Of a stretch of DNA of 64,000 bases, positions 26,982 through 36,623 are shown in pieces. Origin of the DNA: Aeromonas sobria (GTDB taxonomy: Bacteria; Pseudomonadota; Gammaproteobacteria; Enterobacterales; Aeromonadaceae); assembly GCF_000820145.1 (NCBI RefSeq), contig NZ_CDBW01000032.1, positions 1 through 64,000 of the forward strand. Direction: 5' to 3'. How positions within the stretch are numbered: position 1 is the first letter of the stretch; each line of letters begins with the position of its first letter. Below the pieces are notes generated by a model. It was not told the DNA's origin and searched no databases. It saw only the letters and a list, made by a program, of their open reading frames with translations. Position numbers and translations under genes: made by a program.

Positions 26982-28409
26982 ATGGATATGGTGGAGATGG
27001 GCGTGTTGATTGTTGATGCCGATGGGCAACGACGTCAGCAATTGGGAACTGTGCTCTCGTTTATGGGGATCCCGTGGCAGGAGGTGGCCGAAGGCGATCT
27101 GGATGTGGCCATCGAATCCTCAGGCCCGCTGCAAGGGGTGCTGGTGGGCGATCTGGCGGGTCGGGAGTTGCCGGATCTGCTGACAGCCTTCCCGCGAACC
27201 CCCTTCCTCTCGCTGGTCGCGGCGGAGCTGCCCAACAACAATTTCATCGGGGTAGCGCTCTCTCCTTTTACCTATGAGTCCCTCACCCGCCATCTGCATT
27301 TTTGCCAGGCTTTTGTCTCCTTACATCCTCGCCAGCAGACCCATGACAAGGGGCAGGCCCTGCTGCGTTTGCTGGTGGGCAAAGGGAAGGGGATCCAGGA
27401 GGTGCGCCGCCTCATCAGTCAGGTGGCCGAGACTGATGCCAACGTGCTGATCCTGGGCGAATCCGGCACTGGCAAAGAGGTGGTGGCCCGTGCCATTCAT
27501 GAACTCTCTCCCCGCAGTGCCGGTCCTTTCGTGCCCATCAACTGCGGTGCCATCCCCGCCGAGCTACTTGAGAGCGAGCTGTTTGGTCATGAGAAGGGAT
27601 CATTTACCGGTGCTGTGGCAGCCCGTCGTGGCCGCTTCGAGTTAGCCCAGGGGGGCACTCTATTCCTCGACGAAATAGGCGACATGCCGATGCCGATGCA
27701 GGTCAAGTTACTGCGGGTGCTGCAGGAGCGGTTGTTCGATAGGGTGGGGGGCAGCAAGCCCATTCAGGCCGATGTGCGGATCATTGCGGCGACCCACCGG
27801 GATCTGGAGGCGATGATCCGCACCCAGGGATTTCGTGAAGATCTCTACTATCGCCTCAACGTATTTCCTATTGAGACGCCGCCACTGCGGGATCGCATCA
27901 ACGATATTCCGCTGCTGCTGCAAGAGCTGCTCAACCGCCATGCCGAGCAGCATCACGGTTTTATCCGGCTGACCCAGCGGGCGATGGAGTCGCTGATGCA
28001 GTACCCCTGGCCCGGCAACGTGCGCGAGCTCTCCAATCTGCTGGAGCGGTTGCTGATCCTCTACCCTCACCAGATCGTCGATGTGGCAGACTTGCCGAGC
28101 CGTTATCGGCTGCTGCCTTGCGAGCCACGGGATGAGCGGTTGACCGAGATGGATGAACGGGATGCGCTGGCGGCAGTATTCCAACAGCCGATCGAACTGG
28201 ATCACGCAATGGCCTCGCCCCGCACCATGCAGTTGCCGGAGGAGGGGGTCAACCTCAAAGAGATGCTGGCTGACCTCGAAGTGGAGCTGATCCGTCAGGC
28301 GCTGGAGTCGCAGGACGGGGTAGTGGCCCGTGCGGCTGACCTGCTTGGCATGCGCCGTACCACCCTGGTGGAGAAGATGAAAAAATACGGCATGAGCAAA
28401 GACGCATAA
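26982..28409 (+). CDS. flrA: Flagellar master regulator FlrA (sigma-54 activator, FleQ family)
   Basis: 475 residues: a degenerate receiver-like domain (1-115), an AAA+ domain (about 137-370) and a Fis-type helix-turn-helix (about 430-470, [20 protein letters not shown]). Walker A is GESGTGKE (159-166); the sigma-54 loop reads GSFTGA instead of GAFTGA (206-211). R129 in LLRLLVG and R170 correspond in spacing (41 residues) to the c-di-GMP-contacting arginines of V. cholerae FlrA. The exact start is unclear: ATG 26988 has a better spaced GAGG than 26982. It stands at the top of the flagellar cascade. Confidence 0.95.
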   Translation: MDMVEMGVLIVDADGQRRQQLGTVLSFMGIPWQEVAEGDLDVAIESSGPLQGVLVGDLAGRELPDLLTAFPRTPFLSLVAAELPNNNFIGVALSPFTYESLTRHLHFCQAFVSLHPRQQTHDKGQALLRLLVGKGKGIQEVRRLISQVAETDANVLILGESGTGKEVVARAIHELSPRSAGPFVPINCGAIPAELLESELFGHEKGSFTGAVAARRGRFELAQGGTLFLDEIGDMPMPMQVKLLRVLQERLFDRVGGSKPIQADVRIIAATHRDLEAMIRTQGFREDLYYRLNVFPIETPPLRDRINDIPLLLQELLNRHAEQHHGFIRLTQRAMESLMQYPWPGNVRELSNLLERLLILYPHQIVDVADLPSRYRLLPCEPRDERLTEMDERDALAAVFQQPIELDHAMASPRTMQLPEEGVNLKEMLADLEVELIRQALESQDGVVARAADLLGMRRTTLVEKMKKYGMSKDA

Positions 28410-28464
28410 GGGTCAAAGCCTTGACGCTAGCGCACAATTCTTTGTTTTAATTCACATATTTTAG

Positions 28465-28480
28465 TGGCATGGAAATTGAA
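28465..28480 (+). promoter_or_regulatory. Sigma-54-like promoter of flrBC
   Basis: TGGCATGGAAATTGAA has a perfect -24 block and the right spacing, but the -12 GC reads GA. Its place just before flrB fits the known FlrA-dependent control of flrBC in Vibrio. Confidence 0.6.
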
Positions 28481-28515
28481 TAACCTGACCCAATAGCCAG
28501 TTTGAGGTCAGCTTT

Positions 28516-29550
28516 ATGACAATCCAGCAGCAGGACATGCCACTCCAGTCCCACGAAGTGAGCCAGCTCTATGCCATCTTCAAGGCGCTCCCCACCGGGG
28601 TGTTGCTGCTTGATGGGGCAGGGGTGGTCACCCGCGCGAATCCGGCGGCCATCTCCCTGCTGGGTGAGCCACTGGAAGGGGAGCTCTGGCGCCACATCAT
28701 TGCCCGCTGCTTTGAGCCGCGCGAGGATGATGGCCACGAGATCTCCCTGCGCGACGGGCGCCGGGTGCAACTCTCGACCCAGCCGCTGCCGGATCAGCCC
28801 GGCCAGCTGGTCTTTATCAACGACCTGACCGAAACCCGCAAACTGCAAGACCGCATCAACCATATGAAGCGGCTGTCGGCGCTGGGCAATATGGCGGCCT
28901 CGCTCGCCCACCAGATCCGCACCCCGCTCTCTGCCGCCATGCTCTATGCCGCCAATCTGGCCAACCGCACCCTCAAGCCGGAATCCCGCACTCAGTTTCA
29001 GCAGAAGCTGATGGCCCGTTTGCAGGATCTGGAGAAACAGATCAACGACATCCTGCTGTTTGCCCGCAACGGCGACAACCAGGTAGTCACCCCCATCTCG
29101 GTACAAGGGCTGCTGGCCGAAGTGCAGGCCGGTGCCGAGGCCTTTTGTGCCCAGCAGGGTTGCGAGCTGCACATGGAAGCGCCGGAGCCGGATCTCTGCC
29201 TGCTGGCCAACAGCAGCGCGCTGGCGGGCGCCATCAACAACCTGATCGCCAATGCCCAGCAGGCGGGGGCGACGTCGCTGCTGGTCAGTGCGGTGCGCAG
29301 CGGCGCCCGGGTGGAGATGCGTATTATCGACAATGGCAAGGGGATCCCCTCTCACCAGCTTGGTCAGGTATTCGAACCCTTCTTTACCACCCGATCCCAA
29401 GGCACTGGCCTCGGTCTGGCGGTGGTGCAATCAGTAGTACGTGCCCATCAGGGGGAGGTCGGCGTGGCCTCGGTGCCCGGTGAGGGCACCTGCTTTACTC
29501 TGTCGTTCCCCCTGCATCAGCAACCGGTGCAGCTTGGAGGTGTAGCATGA
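28516..29550 (+). CDS. flrB: Flagellar sensor histidine kinase FlrB
   Basis: 344 residues, cytosolic with no membrane segment. A PAS domain (about 15-105, LPTGVLLLDGAGVVTRANPA) precedes the H-box SLAHQIRTPLSAA (H132) and a HATPase domain (about 225-335) with N-box NNLIANAQQAGA and G-boxes DNGKGIPSHQLG and TGLGLAVVQ. It phosphorylates FlrC. Its end overlaps flrC by 4 bases. Confidence 0.95.
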   Translation: MTIQQQDMPLQSHEVSQLYAIFKALPTGVLLLDGAGVVTRANPAAISLLGEPLEGELWRHIIARCFEPREDDGHEISLRDGRRVQLSTQPLPDQPGQLVFINDLTETRKLQDRINHMKRLSALGNMAASLAHQIRTPLSAAMLYAANLANRTLKPESRTQFQQKLMARLQDLEKQINDILLFARNGDNQVVTPISVQGLLAEVQAGAEAFCAQQGCELHMEAPEPDLCLLANSSALAGAINNLIANAQQAGATSLLVSAVRSGARVEMRIIDNGKGIPSHQLGQVFEPFFTTRSQGTGLGLAVVQSVVRAHQGEVGVASVPGEGTCFTLSFPLHQQPVQLGGVA

Positions 29551-30890
29551 CACAGGCCAGAATACTGGTAGTTGAGGATGACAATGGCCTGCGCGAAGCG
29601 CTGGTGGACACCCTGTTGCTGGGCGGTTATGAATGCCGTGAGGCAGACAGCGGCGAGCGGGCTCTGCTGATCCTCTCCCGTCAGCCATTTGACATGGTGA
29701 TCTCCGATATCCAGATGGGTGGGATGGATGGCCTCACCTTGCTGGCCACCATCCGTCAGCAATATCCGCAAATTCCCGTGTTGCTGATGACCGCCTACGC
29801 CAACATCGATGGTGCGGTGCGCGCCATGCGCGAAGGGGCCATCGACTATCTGGCCAAGCCGTTCTCGCCGGAGGTGCTGCTCAATCAGGTCAGCCGCTAC
29901 GTGCCCGCCCAGAAGGTGGAGAAGCGCGCCGTGGTCTACGGGGATCCCAAAACCGCCGAGCTGTTCCAGCTGGCGACCCGGGTGGCCAGAAGCGAAGCGA
30001 CCGTGATGGTGACCGGCCCGAGCGGGACGGGCAAAGAGGTGCTGGCTCGTTATATCCACGATAACTCCAATCGCGCCGAGCAGACCTTCGTCGCCATCAA
30101 CTGCGCAGCCATTCCGGAAAACATGCTGGAGGCGACCCTGTTTGGCTATGAGAAGGGGGCGTTTACCGGTGCGGTGCAGGGGTGCCCGGGCAAGTTCGAG
30201 CAGGCGCAGGGGGGCACCCTGCTGCTCGACGAGATCACCGAAATGGATCAGGGGCTGCAAGCCAAGTTGCTGCGGGTGTTGCAGGAGAAAGAGGTGGAGC
30301 GGCTCGGCAGCCGCAAGATGATCCCGCTGGATGTGCGGGTCATCGCCACCAGCAATCGGGATGTGAAAAAGGCGGTGCAGGATGGGCTGTTTCGCGAAGA
30401 TCTCTACTACCGCCTCAATGTTTTCCCGCTGCGTTGGTCAGCCCTGTGTGAGCGACCCGGCGACATTCTGCCACTGGCGGAGCACCTGTTGGCGCTCCAT
30501 GCCAGTCAGCAGGGGTTGCCGACCCCACAGTTGACGGGCGCATCGCGGGAGCGACTGCTGGCCCACCCGTGGCCCGGCAACGTGCGGGAATTGGACAACG
30601 TGGTGCAGCGCGCGCTGATCCTCAGCCCGGATGGGGTCATTGATAGTGGCCACCTGATTTTGGAGGAGCTGGACGAGCAGGAGATGGAGTTTGTCAGCGT
30701 GGAGCGCAGCTATGGCGGCGATCGCCTCGGCAGCGAGCTCAAGCAGCAGGAGCACCAGATCATCCTCGATACCCTGCAAGATTGTAACGGCAGCCGTAAA
30801 GATGTCGCGGATCGGCTTGGCATCAGTCCACGCACCTTGCGCTACAAGCTGGCCCAGATGCGGGAAGCGGGGATCGACTTGCCTGCCTGA
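29547..30890 (+). CDS. flrC: Flagellar response regulator FlrC (sigma-54 activator)
   Basis: 447 residues: receiver (1-115, phospho-acceptor D54 in VISDIQMGGMDG), AAA+ (about 130-365; Walker A GPSGTGKE, GAFTGA intact) and Fis-type helix-turn-helix (about 405-445, GSRKDVADRLGISPRTLRYK). It should activate the sigma-54 promoters of the flg genes seen in this window. Cotranscribed with flrB. Confidence 0.96.
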   Translation: MTQARILVVEDDNGLREALVDTLLLGGYECREADSGERALLILSRQPFDMVISDIQMGGMDGLTLLATIRQQYPQIPVLLMTAYANIDGAVRAMREGAIDYLAKPFSPEVLLNQVSRYVPAQKVEKRAVVYGDPKTAELFQLATRVARSEATVMVTGPSGTGKEVLARYIHDNSNRAEQTFVAINCAAIPENMLEATLFGYEKGAFTGAVQGCPGKFEQAQGGTLLLDEITEMDQGLQAKLLRVLQEKEVERLGSRKMIPLDVRVIATSNRDVKKAVQDGLFREDLYYRLNVFPLRWSALCERPGDILPLAEHLLALHASQQGLPTPQLTGASRERLLAHPWPGNVRELDNVVQRALILSPDGVIDSGHLILEELDEQEMEFVSVERSYGGDRLGSELKQQEHQIILDTLQDCNGSRKDVADRLGISPRTLRYKLAQMREAGIDLPA

Positions 30891-30960
30891 GTCTGGTGGC
30901 GGATAACTGTCATCATGTGGGGGCTGTCATGGTCTTGGTGGCCTAGCTCGATTATCATGG

Positions 30961-31009
30961 GGCTCTTGGCGTTTGGCGCCTGAGCCCTGTTTTTATTGGT
31001 AAAACAGGG
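30961..31009 (+). terminator. Terminator of flrBC with an overlapping second hairpin
   Basis: The first hairpin pairs GGCTC-TT-GGCG with CGCC-T-GAGCC (30961-30986) and is followed by CTGTTTTT. A second stem, CCCTGTTTT / AAAACAGGG (30985-30993, 31001-31009), shares two bases with it, so the two exclude each other near the base. A T-run follows the first only. Confidence 0.7.
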
Positions 31010-31034
31010 GACCGAGCCTTAAAAAGGGACCCCT

Positions 31035-31796
31035 ATGATCTCTCATCGAAAACTCGAAACTGTACTGAACCATCTGCTCGAACCCCACGCCATCAAGGAT
31101 TACTGCCCTAACGGCTTGCAGGTAGAGGGGCGCGAGCGCATTCGTAAGGTAGTGACCGGTGTCACCGCCAGTCAGGCGCTTATCGACGCAGCGGTGGCTG
31201 CCGAGGCAGATGCCATTCTGGTCCATCACGGCTACTTCTGGAGCGGCGAACCGGCCCAGATCACCGGTATGAAGCAGCGTCGCCTCAAGACCCTGCTGAC
31301 TCACGATATCAATCTGTTTGCCTACCATCTGCCGCTGGATGTTCATCCTGAGGTGGGCAACAACGCCCAGCTCGCCAAGCTGCTCGACATCAAGGTGCGC
31401 TGCGGTCTGGAGCCGTGGAACAGCAAGAGCGTTGCCATGGTGGGCAAGCTGGAGCAACCGATGAGCGGCCGCGACTTTGCCCAGCTGATTGCCGAGCGAC
31501 TTGGCCGCGAACCGCTCTATTGTGGTGATACCGGTCCCGAGCTTATCCGCTCGGTGGCATGGTGCACCGGCGGCGGTCAGAGCTACATCAATCTGGCGGC
31601 GGAGCAGGGCATTGATGCCTTTATCTCCGGTGAAGCCTCCGAGCAGACCATTCACACCGCCCGCGAGATGGGGATGCACTTCTATGCCGCTGGCCATCAC
31701 GCCACCGAGCGTTACGGCGTCAAGGCGCTGGGGGAGTGGCTGGCTACCGTGCACGGGCTGGATGTGACCTTTATCGATATCGACAATCCGGTGTAG
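31035..31796 (+). CDS. ybgI: NIF3/YbgI family dinuclear metal protein
   Basis: 253 residues (E. coli YbgI 247). Metal-binding motifs are present: LVHHGYFWSGE, AYHLPLDVHPEVGNN and the C-terminal AAGHHATERYG. Members form toroidal hexamers with a two-metal site; they are annotated as GTP cyclohydrolase 1 type 2-like, but the real activity is not settled. No family extension or insertion is seen. It converges with purN. Confidence 0.93.
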   Translation: MISHRKLETVLNHLLEPHAIKDYCPNGLQVEGRERIRKVVTGVTASQALIDAAVAAEADAILVHHGYFWSGEPAQITGMKQRRLKTLLTHDINLFAYHLPLDVHPEVGNNAQLAKLLDIKVRCGLEPWNSKSVAMVGKLEQPMSGRDFAQLIAERLGREPLYCGDTGPELIRSVAWCTGGGQSYINLAAEQGIDAFISGEASEQTIHTAREMGMHFYAAGHHATERYGVKALGEWLATVHGLDVTFIDIDNPV

Positions 31797-31873
31797 GGAC
31801 GCTTAGCCGCGTTGCGGCGCAATCGGACCTGACCGCAGCCATCGTGTGGATAGCGTGCAGATAGGTAGAAATG

Positions 31874-31899
31874 ACAAGGGAGGCCTAAGCCTCCCTTGT
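31874..31899. terminator. Bidirectional terminator between ybgI and purN
   Basis: A perfect 11-bp stem ACAAGGGAGGC / GCCTCCCTTGT with a CTAA loop between convergent genes. Confidence 0.8.
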
Positions 31900-31925
31900 T
31901 GCATCTTACATGCAGTCGTTAGCGG

Positions 31926-32564
31926 TTACTCGCATGCGTAACCAGCTGTGCCAAGCAGGGCACCATCCAGTTGCACGGCGCCGTCCACCATTTGCAGCCT
32001 GCCTTCGCAGAACCAGCGTACCACCAGCGGGTAGATGCTGTGCTCCTGCGCCTGTACCCGGGCGGCCACCTCATCGGCCTCATCTCCTTCGAAGATGGGG
32101 ACGCGGGCCTGCAGGATCACCGGGCCACCGTCCAGCTCTTCGGTGACGAAGTGGACGCTGGTGCCATGCTCGCTGTCACCGGCGTCGATAGCGCGCTGGT
32201 GGGTGTGCAAACCCTGATACTTGGGCAGCAGGGAGGGGTGGATATTGAGCATCCGCCCGGCGAAGTGGTGCACCAGTTGGGCGCTCAGGATCCGCATAAA
32301 CCCCGCCAACACCACCAGATCTGGCTGATAGTCCGCCATCAGCGCCAGCAGGGCGGTGTCATACTCCTCCCGGCTGGCAAACTGCTGCTGGGTCAGAATT
32401 GACGTCGCCACTCCCGCCTCTTTGGCGCGAACTAGACCATAGGCATCGGCCTTGTTGCTGATGACGCCGACCACCTCACCGGCAATCTTGCCGCTGGCGC
32501 AGTGGTCGAGGATCGCCTGCAGATTGCTGCCACTGCCGGAGATTAGGACGATGATCCGCATCAT
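31926..32564 (-). CDS. purN: Phosphoribosylglycinamide formyltransferase PurN
   Basis: 212 residues (E. coli 212). [20 protein letters not shown] is the phosphate-binding start; the catalytic motif [16 protein letters not shown] and the following [19 protein letters not shown] are intact. It transfers a formyl group from 10-formyl-THF to GAR in purine synthesis. The start overlaps the purM stop by 4 bases. Confidence 0.97.
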   Translation of the reverse strand: MMRIIVLISGSGSNLQAILDHCASGKIAGEVVGVISNKADAYGLVRAKEAGVATSILTQQQFASREEYDTALLALMADYQPDLVVLAGFMRILSAQLVHHFAGRMLNIHPSLLPKYQGLHTHQRAIDAGDSEHGTSVHFVTEELDGGPVILQARVPIFEGDEADEVAARVQAQEHSIYPLVVRWFCEGRLQMVDGAVQLDGALLGTAGYACE

Positions 32565-33598
32565 TTGATGACGACCTGCTCCTCACCATCGGCGGCCTTG
32601 GCGATATGACCGATGTGCCATGCGTTCTCGCCTTCCGCCTTGAGCAGGGTCAGTGCTTTCTCCAGCTGATTGGCAGGCAGGGCGATGATCATGCCGACGC
32701 CGCAGTTGAAGGTGCGATACATCTCGTGGCGGGTGACGTTGCCTGCCTGCTGCAGCCAGCTGAACACCGCCGGCCACTGCCAGCTCTGCTCGTCGATCAC
32801 CGCCTGAGTGTTGGCGGGCAGTACGCGGGGGATGTTCTCCCAGAAGCCGCCACCAGTGATGTGGGACAGGGCGTGGATCTCGCACTCCTTGATGAGTTTG
32901 AGCACCGGCTTGACGTAGATGCGGGTCGGCTCCAGCAGGGCGTTGGCCAGGGTGGTGTCACCCAGCGGCTGATGCACGTCGGCCTTGGAGACTTCCAGGA
33001 TCTTGCGCACCAGCGAGAAACCGTTGGAGTGGGGACCGCTGGCGGCCAGCGCGATCAGGGCATCCCCTTCACCGACCTTGGAGCCGTCAATGATTTCGCT
33101 CTTCTCAACAACACCGACGCAGAAACCGGCGATGTCGTAGTCTTCCCCTTCATACATGCCTGGCATCTCGGCGGTTTCGCCGCCCACCAGGGCACAGCCT
33201 GATTGCTCGCAACCAACACCGATCCCGGTGACCACAGCAGCAGCGGTGTCCACGTCCAGCTTGCCGGTGGCATAGTAGTCGAGGAAAAACAGCGGCTCGG
33301 CGCCCTGTACGATCAGGTCATTGACGCACATGGCCACCAGATCGATGCCCACGGTATCGTGCTTCTTCAGGTCGATGGCCAGCCGCAGCTTGGTGCCCAC
33401 ACCATCGGTACCGGAGACCAGTACCGGCTCCTTGTAGCCCGCAGGAATTTGACACAGGGCCCCAAAGCCGCCAAGACCACCCAGCACTTCAGGACGACGA
33501 GTGCGCTTGGATACGCCCTTGATACGTTCAACCAGTGCATTGCCAGCATCAATATCTACGCCAGCATCTTTGTAGCTCAGTGAGGTTTTGTCAGTCAC
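32561..33598 (-). CDS. purM: Phosphoribosylformylglycinamidine cyclo-ligase PurM
   Basis: 345 residues (E. coli 345). It begins [20 protein letters not shown] and has the ATP-binding [40 protein letters not shown] and [20 protein letters not shown]. It closes the imidazole ring to give AIR. First gene of purMN; it diverges from upp, with a PurR-like operator between. Confidence 0.98.
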   Translation of the reverse strand: MTDKTSLSYKDAGVDIDAGNALVERIKGVSKRTRRPEVLGGLGGFGALCQIPAGYKEPVLVSGTDGVGTKLRLAIDLKKHDTVGIDLVAMCVNDLIVQGAEPLFFLDYYATGKLDVDTAAAVVTGIGVGCEQSGCALVGGETAEMPGMYEGEDYDIAGFCVGVVEKSEIIDGSKVGEGDALIALAASGPHSNGFSLVRKILEVSKADVHQPLGDTTLANALLEPTRIYVKPVLKLIKECEIHALSHITGGGFWENIPRVLPANTQAVIDEQSWQWPAVFSWLQQAGNVTRHEMYRTFNCGVGMIIALPANQLEKALTLLKAEGENAWHIGHIAKAADGEEQVVIK

Positions 33599-33674
33599 GC
33601 GTATTCCCCGTCATGTATCGAAGTGGAGGGTAAAATTCGGGGCATATACTACCAGCGGCGGTGATAAATCAGAA

Positions 33675-33690
33675 AGGAAATCGTTTGCGC
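33675..33690. promoter_or_regulatory. PurR-like operator between purM and upp
   Basis: Read on the minus strand, GCGCAAACGATTTCCT matches the PurR consensus ACGCAAACGTTTTCGT at 13 of 16 positions by my count, including the central AAACG. It is 77 bases before purM and 85 before upp, so it could act on either. Confidence 0.65.
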
Positions 33691-33708
33691 GTTTTTGCGC
33701 GGAAAGGC

Positions 33709-33737
33709 TCTACAAGTGCGGGCTTTTATTGTATGAT
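33709..33737 (+). promoter_or_regulatory. Sigma-70 promoter of upp
   Basis: TCTACA (33709-33714), a 17-base spacer and TATGAT (33732-33737), 37 bases before the upp ATG. The -35 box is weak (4 of 6). Confidence 0.5.
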
Positions 33738-33774
33738 TCCGCGATTTTTTTGCGGCGAGTTAGAGGAGACAATA

Positions 33775-34401
33775 ATGAAAGTGGTTGAAGTCAAACACCC
33801 CCTGGTCAAACACAAGATCGGGCTAATGCGTGAAGGCGATATCAGCACCAAGCGTTTCCGTGAACTGGCCAAAGAAGTGGGCAGTTTGTTGACCTATGAA
33901 GCCACCTCTGACTTCGAAACCGAGAAGGTTACCATCGACGGCTGGAACGGGCCAGTGGAAGTTGACCAGATCAAGGGCAAGAAGGTAACCGTAGTGCCGA
34001 TCCTGCGTGCCGGTTTGGGCATGATGGATGGCGTGCTGGAGCACATGCCGAGCGCCCGCGTCAGCGTGGTCGGTATCTATCGCGATGAAGAGACCCTGCA
34101 ACCGGTTCCCTATTTCGAGAAGATCGTCAGCAACATCGAAGAGCGTCTGGCACTGGTTATCGATCCGATGCTGGCCACCGGTGGCTCCATGATCGCCACC
34201 ATCGATCTGCTGAAGAAGAAAGGCTGCCAATCCATCAAGGTGCTGGTACTGGTTGCCGCACCGGAAGGGATCAAGGCGCTGGAAGCGGCTCACCCCGATG
34301 TAGAACTCTACTGTGCTTCTGTCGATCAGGGCCTGAACGAGAAAGGCTACATAGTGCCGGGTCTGGGCGATGCCGGCGACAAGATCTTCGGTACCAAATA
34401 A
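33775..34401 (+). CDS. upp: Uracil phosphoribosyltransferase Upp
   Basis: 208 residues, the same as E. coli. [20 protein letters not shown] starts the family, and the PRPP loop [20 protein letters not shown] and the C-terminal uracil-binding [18 protein letters not shown] are intact. It converts uracil and PRPP to UMP. I chose ATG 33775 (AGGAG 6 bases upstream); the frame is open back to 33661. Confidence 0.98.
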   Translation: MKVVEVKHPLVKHKIGLMREGDISTKRFRELAKEVGSLLTYEATSDFETEKVTIDGWNGPVEVDQIKGKKVTVVPILRAGLGMMDGVLEHMPSARVSVVGIYRDEETLQPVPYFEKIVSNIEERLALVIDPMLATGGSMIATIDLLKKKGCQSIKVLVLVAAPEGIKALEAAHPDVELYCASVDQGLNEKGYIVPGLGDAGDKIFGTK

Positions 34402-34442
34402 GTTGATGTTTTAACCTGCTTCCTCATCGGGAGTGGTGATCT

Positions 34443-34475
34443 GAGCCGGCGTTGTGCCGGCTCTGTTGTTTGTGG
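34443..34475 (+). terminator. Terminator after upp
   Basis: An 8-bp stem GAGCCGGC / GCCGGCTC with a GTTGT loop, followed by TGTTGTTT. Confidence 0.7.
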
Positions 34476-34551
34476 CTGCTTGTGCCCGCCTTGCCGCAAG
34501 ACGTGCCTTGCCGCTACCATAAGCACACGCCCCCATTTCGAGACTCTGTTG

Positions 34552-35571
34552 ATGTTCAAACGTGTTGTGACCGCCCTCTGTTGCGGCTTGTCATTCATGG
34601 CCTCGGCCGCTCAGGTCGCCGACCTTTATCAGGGCAAGGCACCGACCAGCGGCGACATGGCTACTGCTCAGTCTCAGGCGCTGGGGCAGGTATTGATCAA
34701 GGTGACCGGTAAACGGGATATCCTCACCCAGCCGGTGGTTGTCAAGGCGTTGGCTGCGCCGGGTGACTATGTAAAGAGCTATGGCTATCAGGATCTGGAC
34801 GCGGTCAAGTATCTGAAAGCCGAGTTCAACAGTGACAAGGTCAACAGTCTGGTCTCCGAGAGCCAGTTTGCCCTGCTGGGTCCGGCGCGGCCCCAGATGG
34901 CGATTTGGTTGGTGATGGATCAGGGCGAACGTAGCCTGCTGGCGGATCAGTCGAGCGACGGCTGGGCGCAAGCCTTGCGTGAGCAGGCCCAGATGTTGGG
35001 GCTGCCCATCAGTATTCCGCTGATGGATCTTGACGACAACATGGCGGTCAGCACCACCGATGTGTGGGGCCGTTTTGCCGATCCGATTCTGCAGGCGAGC
35101 CAGCGCTATGGCGCCGAGATGGTGGTGCTGGGCAAGCTGACACCGGAAGGTGACAAGTGGAGCATCGACTGGGGACTCTACGGGGCCAAAGCAGCTGGCG
35201 AAGTGGCCGAGCTGACCCGTGGTAACAGCAGTGGCACTCAGGCCGAGGTGGCACAAGGGTTTGCCGACACGTTAGCGGCCTGGCTGGTGAAAAACTACGG
35301 TGCCCGTATCTCGGGTCCGGCAACCAGTCAGACCCTGGTGGTGGACGGGCTCTCAGAGGTGGACAGCATGATCGCCGTGCAGAAAATGCTGCAGGGAATG
35401 GCCAGCGTCAGCAAGGTGGCGATCGGCCAGCTGGAGGGGGATCAGGTGACCTTCAACTTCACCCTGCAAGGAGATCCGGCAGAGCTGGGGCGAGCGTTGC
35501 AACTCGAGAGCCGACTGCGCAAGGTTGACGATAATGGCAGCGGTTTGCGTTACCAATGGTCGCAGCCCTGA
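34552..35571 (+). CDS. Exported DUF2066 protein
   Basis: 339 residues with a signal peptide (MFKRVVTALCCGLSFMASAA) and the DUF2066 pattern: AQSQALGQVLIKVTGKRDIL, then LLADQSSDGWAQALREQAQM. Family members in gammaproteobacteria are uncharacterised. The start at ATG 34552 gives a proper signal peptide; the frame is open back to 34480. It lies upstream of hda in the same direction, an arrangement I recall from related genera. Confidence 0.85.
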   Translation: MFKRVVTALCCGLSFMASAAQVADLYQGKAPTSGDMATAQSQALGQVLIKVTGKRDILTQPVVVKALAAPGDYVKSYGYQDLDAVKYLKAEFNSDKVNSLVSESQFALLGPARPQMAIWLVMDQGERSLLADQSSDGWAQALREQAQMLGLPISIPLMDLDDNMAVSTTDVWGRFADPILQASQRYGAEMVVLGKLTPEGDKWSIDWGLYGAKAAGEVAELTRGNSSGTQAEVAQGFADTLAAWLVKNYGARISGPATSQTLVVDGLSEVDSMIAVQKMLQGMASVSKVAIGQLEGDQVTFNFTLQGDPAELGRALQLESRLRKVDDNGSGLRYQWSQP

Positions 35572-35673
35572 TTTTATAAGGCTTTTCCATACCGCCCGGC
35601 TTGTCCGGGCGGTTCTCTATCTGCCTTTGCGATGATACACTTAGCCACAAATGTCACAGTCAAAGCCTAACGA

Positions 35674-36375
35674 GTGAAGCAACCGGCCCAACTGTCTTTA
35701 GCCGTACAACTACCGGATGATGAAACCTTCGTCAGTTTTTATCCCGGCAACAATGCTCATCTGATCACCGCCCTCAAGAACGCGGCCATCGGTCAGGGAT
35801 CGCCTTTCCTCTATTTCTGGGGAGCCAAGGGATCCGGACGCTCTCATCTGCTCCACGCCACCTGTGCCGAGGTCAACGCCCGCGATGCGGCGGCGGCCTA
35901 TCTCTCCCTCGATCAGTTTGAACAGCTTGATCCCAGCATGCTCGATGCCCTCGAAAGCCTGCCGCTGGTCTGTCTCGACAGCCTCGAAGCGATCGCCGGT
36001 AATGCGGTGTGGGAGCGAGCGCTGTTCGACTTCTACAATCGCTGGCAGGAGAAGGGCGAGGGGACGCTGGTGGTCACTGGCTGCAGTGCACCGCGCAAGC
36101 TGGGGTTACAGTTGCCGGATCTCGCCTCCCGTCTCGACTGGGGGGTAAGCTTTCATCTCGACGAACTGGATGATGAAGGCAAGCTCAGTGCCCTGCAACT
36201 GCGTGCCGAGCTGCGGGGCTTCAAACTGCCGATTGATGTGGGTCGTTTCCTGCTCAACCGACTTTCCCGCGACATGCGCACCCTGCTCACCACCCTCAAT
36301 CAGCTCGACAACGCCTCATTTCGCGCCAAGCGCAAGCTGACCATCCCCTTTGTCAAAGAGATCCTCGAGCTCTGA
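35674..36375 (+). CDS. hda: DnaA regulatory inactivator Hda
   Basis: 233 residues, with a DnaA-like AAA+ domain. QLSL at residues 6-9 is the beta-clamp-binding motif; the Walker A region reads GAKGSGRSHLLHA, with Arg where most AAA+ proteins have Lys, as in E. coli Hda. It stimulates ATP hydrolysis by DnaA on loaded clamps. The start is GTG with a poor ribosome site; E. coli hda also uses a rare start codon, so low translation may be intended. Confidence 0.95.
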   Translation: MKQPAQLSLAVQLPDDETFVSFYPGNNAHLITALKNAAIGQGSPFLYFWGAKGSGRSHLLHATCAEVNARDAAAAYLSLDQFEQLDPSMLDALESLPLVCLDSLEAIAGNAVWERALFDFYNRWQEKGEGTLVVTGCSAPRKLGLQLPDLASRLDWGVSFHLDELDDEGKLSALQLRAELRGFKLPIDVGRFLLNRLSRDMRTLLTTLNQLDNASFRAKRKLTIPFVKEILEL

Positions 36376-36516
36376 GAACCGGTTCACGCTCTTACTGCGA
36401 GGCCGTGATCAAGGCTCATGTGCTGCTCGGAATCCTCATGTGTGTTTACACACTCCGGTTCCTGCGCTGCTCTTCACCTTGCTGACGACCGCTCGTCACA
36501 GACCGTGAACAGGTTC
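36376..36516. repeat. 141-bp imperfect palindromic element
   Basis: It starts right after the hda stop. The ends are GAACCGGTTCACG (36376-36388) and CGTGAACAGGTTC (36504-36516), inverted copies with one mismatch. The centre is GTGTG-TTTA-CACAC (36440-36453), and the arms between share scattered blocks (CAAGG / CCTTG, GGAATCC / GGTTCC). The size and build resemble dispersed intergenic palindromic repeats such as ERIC, but the sequence is not the ERIC consensus I know. No other copy is in the window. Confidence 0.6.
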
Positions 36517-36562
36517 TAAGGCTTTGTTCCCTCTCCCCTCGGGAGAAAGGCCTTTCAAAAAG

Positions 36563-36588
36563 AAACCCCGGCTTCAGGCCGGGGTTTT
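36563..36588. terminator. Bidirectional terminator between hda and aceA
   Basis: A perfect 10-bp stem AAACCCCGGC / GCCGGGGTTT with a TTCAG loop, with T and A flanks on both sides. Confidence 0.85.
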
Positions 36589-36623
36589 GCTATTTCAAGG
36601 ACTTTCTCAAAGAGTTCTGCCTA

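Noticed and set aside
28447..29430. 327-codon minus-strand ORF opposite flrB
   Set aside because: A long open frame caused by high GC on the strand opposite a conserved histidine kinase.
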